Positions 50,145 through 57,060 of a stretch of DNA of 58,097 nucleotides are shown piece by piece (within the stretch, counting starts at the first letter, position 1; the number at the start of each line of letters is the position of its first letter). Position numbers and translations under genes: made by a program. The stretch is from Bacteroidota bacterium. GTDB taxonomy: Bacteria; Bacteroidota; Bacteroidia; J057; JAJTIE01. The notes under the pieces were generated by a model that was given only the letters and a program-made list of their open reading frames with translations, made no database searches and was not told the DNA's origin. The DNA lies in assembly GCA_019638695.1 (NCBI GenBank), contig JAHBTG010000010.1, positions 1 through 58,097 on the forward strand. The letters are read 5' to 3'.

Positions 50145-51493
50145 ACAACCGGTTTCGTTATCTGTGCCTGATCTGCTGCGTGAGCTGTTTGCTGCCGACG
50201 GGTTGCCTGCGCCTGCCGGTGAAGCGCAGTACCACCCCTGTCGTGGTCTCCAGTCCACTGGCGCAGCAGCTGCAGGAACTGCCGGAGACGGTGGTACCGG
50301 TGCTGGTCAAACAACATGGCGAAGATATGGTGACCGTGCAGGTGGTATTGCGAGGAGGCCCCACCACTGCCAGTCCGCTGCCCGGACTGGAGGCGCTTAC
50401 GCTGGAAGCTATGCTGCATTGCGGGAGTGGGGGAGTGGCGCCGGCACAATGGCGGCAGCAACTGGAACAATATGGCATTACGCTTTCCACTGCTGTGGGG
50501 CCGGATTATGCGCTGCTGCACCTGAACTGCCCCGAACGTTACTGGGTGCGTGGATGGGAGCTGATGCTGGAAGCCCTGTTTTTTCCGGATTTTGACAAAG
50601 AGGCTTACCAGGCTTTCAGGGACAATTACGCGGCGGCCCTGCAAAGCCGGCAGCAGGACCCCGTATTCAAGGCTTACCAGGCCGGGCTAACGGCGCTTTT
50701 TGGCAAAGATCACCTGTATGCCATCTGGCCAGAAGGCAGCTATGCCGCCATTGCCGCTATGCCGCTGGATAGTGTGGTCAACTGTCATGGCAGGCTGGTC
50801 AGCCAGCGGCGCCTGCAGCTGGTGGTTACCGGGGATGTGAACCCTGAACTGGTGCATAGCCGTGTGGAGGAGGTCTTTACGGACCTGAAGCCCGGCATCA
50901 GATGGCCCCAGCCTGCCGAACTGGCATGGGAAGAGCAGCGTGTGGTGATAGATGAAACGGTGCCCAAGTCGCTTTGTACGGTCACGGCTTTTTTTCCTGC
51001 GCCTTTGCCCAAAGCCACGGATGCTGCCGATTACCTGCTGGCGCTGGAGGCATTGTCCATGCGGATGCAGGAAGACTTGTGCCACCAGCGATACCTGGCC
51101 TGCGAGACGTTCGCAGAGTGGGTGCCCTGGCAGGTGCCTTTTGCAAGAGTGGGCTTTCAGAGCATGCATACCTATGCTGCCGTGAAGGCATTGATTGCCT
51201 TGCTCAGGAAGGTCCGGCTGGAGGGCTTTACCGAGCAGGAGATAGCCACCGCTCATATGCATTATCTGCGGCAGCTATATGCGCAGGTGCAGACCAGTCA
51301 TGGCATGGCTTCCTGGCTCACTGCACACTACGCCCGGGGCAGCCTGGAGCGTATACTGGCTATGCAGGACCGGCTGGATCTGGTTACACCTGAGAGCGCG
51401 CTCAAGGCCCTGAACAAATATTCATCGCGCATCGTATGGCATTATTACGGGCCACCCAAACAGGTAAATGCCAAAGCCTTCAAAATGGATTAA
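50141..51493 (+). CDS. Inactive M16-like lipoprotein
   Basis: A 450-residue lipoprotein (lipobox LPTG-Cys22). The body is again M16-like: MVTVQVVLRGGPTTASPLPGLEALTLEAMLHCGSGG at the N-terminal strand-helix unit, later GKDHLYAIWPEGSYAAIAAM and RLQLVVTGDVNPELVHSRVEEVF. The HxxEH site reads LTLEA (86-90): the Glu is kept but both zinc-binding His are gone. Its start overlaps the previous gene's stop (ATGA), giving a translationally coupled pair. M16B enzymes normally work as one active and one inactive subunit; here both look inactive. Confidence 0.85.
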   Translation: MNNRFRYLCLICCVSCLLPTGCLRLPVKRSTTPVVVSSPLAQQLQELPETVVPVLVKQHGEDMVTVQVVLRGGPTTASPLPGLEALTLEAMLHCGSGGVAPAQWRQQLEQYGITLSTAVGPDYALLHLNCPERYWVRGWELMLEALFFPDFDKEAYQAFRDNYAAALQSRQQDPVFKAYQAGLTALFGKDHLYAIWPEGSYAAIAAMPLDSVVNCHGRLVSQRRLQLVVTGDVNPELVHSRVEEVFTDLKPGIRWPQPAELAWEEQRVVIDETVPKSLCTVTAFFPAPLPKATDAADYLLALEALSMRMQEDLCHQRYLACETFAEWVPWQVPFARVGFQSMHTYAAVKALIALLRKVRLEGFTEQEIATAHMHYLRQLYAQVQTSHGMASWLTAHYARGSLERILAMQDRLDLVTPESALKALNKYSSRIVWHYYGPPKQVNAKAFKMD

Positions 51494-51658
51494 TTGGTAA
51501 ATAAGTTATTATATATCATTATTTATGTATGATTTTATCTAGGTATAATTATTAGAGTACCTACGCATATAGGTTCATTTTGATTGTCATTTAACAATAA
51601 TAGTTGATGGTTATATTGCCGAAAATTAGATTTGATATTCATAAAACCATTCGGACTA
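51494..51658. other. A/T-rich gap before the T9SS cargo gene
   Basis: This 165-base gap is noticeably richer in A/T than its surroundings. It carries the promoter of the downstream gene at its end and no coding potential. Confidence 0.6.
51604..51634 (+). promoter_or_regulatory. Promoter of the T9SS cargo gene
   Basis: TTG (51604-51606), 20-base spacer and TAGATTTG (51627-51634), a full match to the Bacteroidota consensus. The ATG lies 24 bases downstream. Confidence 0.72.
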
Positions 51659-52507
51659 ATGAATACGAATCTGAAATACTTGGCTCTGTGCCTGATATTA
51701 TTAGCAGGCAGTGGTGAGATAAAGGCACAGCTCGTTCGGGGAAGCAGTACCAGTACAGCAGCTTCTCCTCCTGTACCTATAGTAGGGCTTCCTACCTGTA
51801 TCGGTTGTAGCATGAGTAATGCACCGAGAGCTATAGATGCCAGCGGCTCCACTTTTGCTACTATGAATATGGGACTTTCTGTTGCCGGGTGGTATCGGTT
51901 TTGTATAAAATTCCCGGCGGCTGCGCCCGAAGGCGCTCGTTTTACATTGGTATTGGCCAACGGTGCCGGCCTGTTGGATCTGGGATTGTTGGGCGCCGGT
52001 GTGGGTGTAGATATGCGTCATAATGGAAGCTCTACCGGGCAAGGCACCGGCAGTGGTAACCTGCTGCATCTGAGTCTTTTACCTTGTACATGCAACACCT
52101 ATTCCACCTTGCAGTGGTACGCCTGCTGTGGTGCAGATGAAGTTTGTATTACGTTGAATGGCGGATTATTGGGTGTGGGCATGAACCTTAGGGTATACGA
52201 TGCTTATTACGAGCAGGACGTGGTGCTGGACCTTGGTTCGGGTTCGGGTAATTATGTGGGTCCTGTGCTGGACCCGTTAGCTGCTGTGTATCCCAATCCT
52301 TTTCAGCATACACTCCAGGTGAATGTTACGCGAGATGACAGCTATGCCCTGGAGTTATATGACCTGGATGGCAGGATATGCCATTATGAGCAGATGTCTG
52401 CCAGCACCCAGAATATGAATCTGCAAGACCTGAAGCCCGGGTTGTATATGCTGCGGGTAATTGGTTCTCAGGGTGCAGAAACACATAAAGTAGTTAAACT
52501 GGACTGA
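51659..52507 (+). CDS. Type IX secretion system cargo protein
   Basis: About 282 residues from the ATG at 51659. A signal peptide ends near GEIKAQ. The middle has several Cys (LPTCIGCSMS, LPCTCNTYSTLQWYACCGADEVC) and Gly/Leu-rich strands that I do not recognise. The last ~75 residues are a type A C-terminal sorting domain: DPLAAVYPNPFQHTLQVNV, YALELYDLDGRICHYEQM and GLYMLRVIGS...VVKLD. This domain directs export through the type IX system and cell-surface attachment. Base composition is more A/T-rich than the neighbours, consistent with a fast-evolving accessory gene. Confidence 0.88.
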   Translation: MNTNLKYLALCLILLAGSGEIKAQLVRGSSTSTAASPPVPIVGLPTCIGCSMSNAPRAIDASGSTFATMNMGLSVAGWYRFCIKFPAAAPEGARFTLVLANGAGLLDLGLLGAGVGVDMRHNGSSTGQGTGSGNLLHLSLLPCTCNTYSTLQWYACCGADEVCITLNGGLLGVGMNLRVYDAYYEQDVVLDLGSGSGNYVGPVLDPLAAVYPNPFQHTLQVNVTRDDSYALELYDLDGRICHYEQMSASTQNMNLQDLKPGLYMLRVIGSQGAETHKVVKLD

Positions 52508-52537
52508 ACACCTGAATCTGCACAACAATGAACTAAC

Positions 52538-52617
52538 CACAAACAAACAAGCACAGCAAACGAACAAACAAGTAAGCTGTAATAAGCATACAAACAAGAA
52601 CAGGCAAGCAAGCAAAA
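52538..52617. repeat. Degenerate CAAACAAG low-complexity run
   Basis: The plus strand is almost free of T and made of CAAA, CAAG and GCAA units (for example CACAAACAAACAAGCAC and GGCAAGCAAGCAAAA) for about 80 bases between the T9SS cargo gene and speA. No open frame or hairpin explains it. Confidence 0.75.
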
Positions 52618-52666
52618 TTACTCTCTACCTGTAAGTCTGAGTGGGACAATCGTCCGCTCAGGCCGT

Positions 52667-54052
52667 TCAGGTATAACCCAGTATCTTGAGTACCTGCTTG
52701 CTGGTTTGTTCCTCATTAAAGATGTCATACTCCAGCTGGCCTTCCTCGTTGCGGTGAATGAGCACGTGGCGCGGCGTAGGAATGAGGCAATGATGGATCC
52801 CACCAAAACCGCTCAGGCTTTCCTGGTAGGCTCCTGTATGGAAGAACCCGATGTATTGCACTTTGCGGGTCTTGGGCAGGAATACCATGTTGATATGCGC
52901 ATCGTCTGAGTAATAATCCTGGCTGTCGCAGGTGATACCTCCCAGCACCACGCGTTCATAGCCGGCGTCCCAGTTGTTCACGGGGAGCAGCACATACTTT
53001 TGCCCCAGCGCCCAGATGTCCGGCAGGTTGGTCATCAGGCTGCCGTTGAGCATCAGCCATTTCTCCCGGTCGTTCTGCTGTTTGCGGCCGATGACGCGGA
53101 AGAGCACACCCTGGCTTTCGGCCACCGTGTAGCTGCCAAACTCCGTGATGATATTGGGGTGGGGCACCTCATACTCATCGCAGATGGCTTTGATACGACC
53201 TATGATCTCATCTATCATATACTGGTAGTCGTACTCAAAGAACAGGCTGTTGCGATAGGGCAGGCCTCCGCCGATATCCAGCGTATCCAGATCCGGGTTC
53301 ACCTTGCGAAAGCGGCAATAGAGGTTGACCACCTTCTCTAGTTCGCTCCAGAAATAAGGCGTGTCGCGGATACCGCTCTGCGTGAAGAAGTGCAGGAGCG
53401 TTACCTTGAAGTTGGGATAGTTGGCTATCTTGTCCGTATAAAAGCTGATGATATCATCCCCGCGAATGCCCAGCCGGCTGGTATACAGGTGGTAATCGGG
53501 CTGTTCCTCCACCGCCACACGGATGCCTATTTTCTGGGGGTCGTCCAGCTCATCATCATAAAAGTAGAATTCTTCCTTGTTGTCCAGCACGGGGATCACG
53601 TTAGTGAACCCGTCATGAATGAGATCGACCACATTTTGTTTGTACTGCGTGGTCTTGAACCCGTTGCAGATGATCAGCACATCTTTCTTTACCCATCCTT
53701 TCTTTTCCAGCGCTTCTATGAGCGGAATGTCAAAGGCGGAACTCGTTTCCAGGTGAATGTCGTTCTTCAGCGCTTCCTTGAGCACATAGGAGAAGTGGCT
53801 GCTTTTAGTGCAGTAGCAATAGGTATAGGAGCCCTGGAAGTTATGTTTTCGCATCGCTTCCCTGAACAATCGCTTGGCTTTCTGAATCTGTTCAGAAATG
53901 GCCGGGAGATAGGTGAAGCGCAGGGGAGTGCCATACGTTTCGACCAGTTCCATCATACTGATATCGTGAAAGTAGAGCTCATCTTCTTTCACACGAAACC
54001 CATCCTGTGGAAAATCCACACTCTGGTCAATAAATTCGGCGTAATTTTGCAT
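52667..54052 (-). CDS. speA: Biosynthetic arginine decarboxylase
   Basis: About 461 residues from the ATG at 54052 (a GTG nine bases upstream is possible). A fold III pyridoxal-phosphate decarboxylase with PLP Lys83 in YCYCTKSSHF and ETSSAFDIPLI, then LLHFFTQSGIRDT, LDIGGGLPYRNS (Gly-rich phosphate loop) and ITEFGSYTVAESQ. The final LSGFGGIHHCLIPTPRHVLI is typical of the Bacteroidota branch of arginine decarboxylases, which makes agmatine for polyamines. It is shorter than the enteric SpeA. Its promoter -7 box lies at 54085-54092. Confidence 0.88.
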   Translation of the reverse strand: MQNYAEFIDQSVDFPQDGFRVKEDELYFHDISMMELVETYGTPLRFTYLPAISEQIQKAKRLFREAMRKHNFQGSYTYCYCTKSSHFSYVLKEALKNDIHLETSSAFDIPLIEALEKKGWVKKDVLIICNGFKTTQYKQNVVDLIHDGFTNVIPVLDNKEEFYFYDDELDDPQKIGIRVAVEEQPDYHLYTSRLGIRGDDIISFYTDKIANYPNFKVTLLHFFTQSGIRDTPYFWSELEKVVNLYCRFRKVNPDLDTLDIGGGLPYRNSLFFEYDYQYMIDEIIGRIKAICDEYEVPHPNIITEFGSYTVAESQGVLFRVIGRKQQNDREKWLMLNGSLMTNLPDIWALGQKYVLLPVNNWDAGYERVVLGGITCDSQDYYSDDAHINMVFLPKTRKVQYIGFFHTGAYQESLSGFGGIHHCLIPTPRHVLIHRNEEGQLEYDIFNEEQTSKQVLKILGYT

Positions 54053-54092
54053 TACAGGCACAATGCGATGGGCTTAAATTTTCGCAAATATA
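54042..54092. promoter_or_regulatory. Overlapping divergent -7 boxes of speA and the barrel gene
   Basis: TATATTTG on the minus strand (54085-54092) points to speA and TAATTTTG on the plus strand (54042-54049) points to the outer-membrane gene. Each lies inside, or just past, the first codons of the opposite gene, so the two transcripts would overlap at their 5' ends. Neither has a clear TTG partner. Confidence 0.4.
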
Positions 54093-54799
54093 CATTGAAC
54101 ATCAACGTATTCCCGGTTCTTGCAAAATCTTGTTTTGCACTTTTAGGTTTCCTTTTCTGGGGGGCTTATCCGGGGGTATGGGCGCAGGCCGGGAAGAAGG
54201 GTCATGTGTTCAAACTGGATGGCGTGCGGGCTGCCGTTCATGGGGAATTCAGGTGTATGGGGGAGTTTCAGCAAAGCCGCCACCTGAGCCTGCTGGGTAC
54301 CTTGGGCTGGGTGAATACCGCCACTAGTGCAGCCCCTTCTGATGAGCGGGACCATGCGCTCTATGCTCATGGCAGGCCGCTCTTCACGGTGCATACCCTG
54401 GATGCGGCGGCACACCTGCCCGGCCTGGCACATGAACGGGTGCAGGGCGGCATGCTCCAGGTAGGCGCCCGGTGGTATTTTCTCCCGGGACCGCCGCTCA
54501 CCCGCCTGTACGTGGAGGCCACGCTGGGGGATGCCCTGCTCTATTCCCGTTTCTTTAGTTCCGAAAAAAAAGAACTGATTGGCCGGATAGCCGGGCATCA
54601 GCCCCAGGCGGCGCTATTGGCCGGATGGCAGTGGATACTGGGTCACCACAGGGTATTTACGTTAGACCTGGGGGCTGGTGCCCGCGTAGGGATGTACCTG
54701 CCTTTGAAGGGGGACATCTCACCGGAGTATGCTGCCAAAATTCGCTTCCAGCCGGTGCTTTCTGCACAGCTGGGCATAGCTATCTTCAAATTCCGCTAA
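54068..54799 (+). CDS. Probable outer-membrane beta-barrel protein
   Basis: About 243 residues from the ATG at 54068; a TTG at 54095 would be a shorter alternative. A signal peptide runs to GVWAQ. The mature part has alternating strands rich in Gly and aromatic residues (HLSLLGTLGWVNTAT, GGMLQVGARWYFLPG, LTRLYVEATLGDALLYSRFF, QAALLAGWQWIL, FTLDLGAGARVGMYL) and ends in FKFR, an aromatic-near-end C-terminus typical of barrels. The ATG is only 15 bases from the speA start. argS begins 12 bases after its stop. No specific function. Confidence 0.68.
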   Translation: MGLNFRKYTLNINVFPVLAKSCFALLGFLFWGAYPGVWAQAGKKGHVFKLDGVRAAVHGEFRCMGEFQQSRHLSLLGTLGWVNTATSAAPSDERDHALYAHGRPLFTVHTLDAAAHLPGLAHERVQGGMLQVGARWYFLPGPPLTRLYVEATLGDALLYSRFFSSEKKELIGRIAGHQPQAALLAGWQWILGHHRVFTLDLGAGARVGMYLPLKGDISPEYAAKIRFQPVLSAQLGIAIFKFR

Positions 54800-54811
54800 T
54801 TTCGTCCGCCT

Positions 54812-56611
54812 ATGGAGCTTATCATACCCCGCATACAGCAGGCAGCTGCCGCTGCCCTCAAAAGCCTCTGGAACCTTGACCTGCCCCCGGCCGAACTGGT
54901 GGTGCAGCATACGGCCAGGGACCACACCGGGGACTATACCATTGTGCTGTTTCCGCTGATGAAGCATAAACTGGGTGCCTTGCCGGAGATCGGACAGCGA
55001 TTGGGCGATGCACTTGCCCAAAGCCTGGGTATTGTGGCCCGCCACGAACTGGTCAAGGGTTTCCTGAATCTTACCCTCACGGATGCGTACTGGGGGGAGG
55101 TATTGCGGTCTCTGAGTGCTACCCCTGGCCATGGCCTTACGCTGCCTCCCAGGACAGGCGAGAAGCTGGTGGTAGAGTATGCCAGTCCCAATACCAACAA
55201 ACCCATCCACCTGGGGCACCTGCGCAATATCTTCCTGGGAGCAGCCACGGCTGCCATTTGCAAGGCGGCAGGTATAGATACTTCGGAGGTGTGCCTCTTT
55301 AATGACAAGGGTATCCACGTTTGCAAAAGCATGCTGGCCTGGCAGCGGTTTGCCCATGGTGAAACCCCGGAGTCTGCCAGCATAAAAGGCGATCACTTTG
55401 TAGGGAAATGGTATGTGCGCTTTGATACCGAATACCGCAGGGAGGTGCAGCAGCTTGTGGATGAAGGCATGGAGGAAGAGACGGCCAGGCAACAGGCTCC
55501 GCTCATGCAGGAAGCCCAGGAAATGTACCGGCAATGGGAGGCCGGCCAGCCTGAGGTACTGGCCTTGTGGCAGCAGATGAACCAGTGGGTGTATAGCGGA
55601 ATGGAGCAGACCTATGCCCGCATTCATATACGCTTTGATAAATATTATTATGAGAGCGATACCTGGAAACTGGGCCGGCAGGTGGTGGACGAAGGACTGG
55701 AAAGCGGGGTCTTTACCCGGCAACCGGATGGTTCCGTGTGGATAGACCTCACGGATGCGGGACTGGACCGCAAGCTGGTATTGCGCAGAGACGGCACCTC
55801 TGTGTACATCACCCAGGACCTGGGCACGGCAGACCTCCGCTACCAGGATTACCAGATGAACCGCAGTGTATATGTCATAGGCAATGAACAGGATTACCAT
55901 ATGCAGGTCCTGCGCGAGATCCTGCGCCGCCTGGGTCGTCCTTATGCAGAAGGGGTGTACCATTTGAGCTATGGCATGGTGGACCTGCCCAGCGGCAAGA
56001 TGAAAAGCCGCGAGGGCACTGTGGTGGATGCCGACGACCTGCTGGATGAGATGTACCGGACGGCCAAAGAGGCCACCGAAGAACTGGGCAAAACGGAAGG
56101 TATGGATCCGGCCAATCTCACTACGCTCTACGAAACATTGGCGCTGGGTGCGCTCAAGTATTACCTGCTCAAGGTAGACCCGCCCAAGCGCATGTTGTTC
56201 AATCCCCAGGAATCCATAGACTTCAAGGGTCACACAGGCACCTTCATCCAGTATACCCATGCCCGCATTCATGGTATCCTGCGCAAAGCCGCAGAGAGTC
56301 ACCCCAGGGCTTTGGAAAGCACGCTGGTGATTCCTGCCACACTCTTGCCGCTGGAAAAGGCCCTTATCCAGCGATTGTCAGACTGGCAGCCCACGCTGGC
56401 AGATGCGGCCGCGGGCTACGATCCTTCCCTGGTAGCCAACTATTGTTATGAGCTGAGCAAGGACTACAGCCGCTTTCACTATGAAGTGCCCGTACTCAAA
56501 GCCGAAACTCCGGAGCTCCTGGTCTTCCGCCTGCAGCTGAACGCCCAGGTAGCCCGCACTCTTCGTTTGGGTATGGCACTGCTGGGCATAGACATGCCGG
56601 AGCGTATGTAG
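54812..56611 (+). CDS. argS: Arginyl-tRNA synthetase
   Basis: A 599-residue class I aminoacyl-tRNA synthetase. The N-terminal Add-1 domain is at 1-105. The HIGH motif appears as HLGH at 133-136 in PNTNKPIHLGHLRNIF. The KMSKS equivalent is KMKSREG at 396-402, the form I recall for the Bacteroidota branch. QDLGTADLRYQDYQMNRSVYVIGNEQDYH and the C-terminal anticodon-binding helical domain with YCYELSKDYSRFHYE complete it. It begins 12 bases after the barrel gene and may be on the same transcript. It neighbours speA, another arginine-using enzyme, but on the opposite strand. Confidence 0.97.
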   Translation: MELIIPRIQQAAAAALKSLWNLDLPPAELVVQHTARDHTGDYTIVLFPLMKHKLGALPEIGQRLGDALAQSLGIVARHELVKGFLNLTLTDAYWGEVLRSLSATPGHGLTLPPRTGEKLVVEYASPNTNKPIHLGHLRNIFLGAATAAICKAAGIDTSEVCLFNDKGIHVCKSMLAWQRFAHGETPESASIKGDHFVGKWYVRFDTEYRREVQQLVDEGMEEETARQQAPLMQEAQEMYRQWEAGQPEVLALWQQMNQWVYSGMEQTYARIHIRFDKYYYESDTWKLGRQVVDEGLESGVFTRQPDGSVWIDLTDAGLDRKLVLRRDGTSVYITQDLGTADLRYQDYQMNRSVYVIGNEQDYHMQVLREILRRLGRPYAEGVYHLSYGMVDLPSGKMKSREGTVVDADDLLDEMYRTAKEATEELGKTEGMDPANLTTLYETLALGALKYYLLKVDPPKRMLFNPQESIDFKGHTGTFIQYTHARIHGILRKAAESHPRALESTLVIPATLLPLEKALIQRLSDWQPTLADAAAGYDPSLVANYCYELSKDYSRFHYEVPVLKAETPELLVFRLQLNAQVARTLRLGMALLGIDMPERM

Positions 56612-56612
56612 T

Positions 56613-57026
56613 TCAGGCGGCCTGCCTAAACACCCAGTACTTCATACCCACGAAATTACTGGTGCTACTGGCGCCGGTAGCTATGAGGAATGCCAGCAGC
56701 TTATGCACTTCGGCAGACCAATAGGGGAATTCCGCAGACAGGTAGGTCAGGCTCAGGTGGTTGAGCAGGACATTCAGCAAAAAGCTGATGCCGTATACGA
56801 TGGCGAACCGCAGGACCTCGCCGCCGGAGTACCCTTGTTTGTCAAAGGTCCAGAGCTTATTGATAAAATAAGCCACCACACTGCCTATGACAAAGGATAT
56901 CCCTTTGGCTTCATTCGTATAGGAAGGTCCCCACCAGGCAGAGAGCAGGTAATAGGTAAGCAGGTCCACGCCCACAGCCGTGCCGCCTGCAAAGGCAAAT
57001 CGAAACAGTTCCCTGCGTGTACCCAT
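56613..57026 (-). CDS. GtrA-like membrane protein
   Basis: A 137-residue protein with four transmembrane helices of the GtrA family: ELFRFAFAGGTAVGVDLLTYYLL, then GISFVIGSVVAYFINKLWTF, RFAIVYGISFLLNVLLNHL and AFLIATGASSTSNFVGMKYWVF. GtrA proteins are thought to move undecaprenyl-linked sugars or assist polyisoprenyl glycosyltransferases. It is convergent with argS (stop codons one base apart) and divergent from the histidine kinase gene. Its -7 box lies at 57037-57044, ten bases from the start codon. Confidence 0.9.
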   Translation of the reverse strand: MGTRRELFRFAFAGGTAVGVDLLTYYLLSAWWGPSYTNEAKGISFVIGSVVAYFINKLWTFDKQGYSGGEVLRFAIVYGISFLLNVLLNHLSLTYLSAEFPYWSAEVHKLLAFLIATGASSTSNFVGMKYWVFRQAA

Positions 57027-57036
57027 AATATTTGCC

Positions 57037-57056
57037 CAAAACTAATCGTAGTTTTG
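57037..57056. promoter_or_regulatory. Palindromic divergent promoter between gtrA and kinase
   Basis: CAAAACTA-ATCG-TAGTTTTG: two perfect eight-base arms, each a TAnnTTTG -7 box. The right-hand box faces the histidine kinase gene (ATG at 57061, four bases on) and the left-hand box faces gtrA (ATG at 57026, ten bases on). Good TTG elements at 19-20 bases are missing for both. Confidence 0.55.
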
Positions 57057-57060
57057 ACAC

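Noticed and set aside
55997-56017. KMKSREG in place of KMSKS in argS
   Set aside because: I recall this form as normal for Bacteroidota arginyl-tRNA synthetases, so it is not a defect.
54719-56302. 527-codon open frame antisense to argS
   Set aside because: Same explanation; argS on the plus strand has all synthetase motifs.
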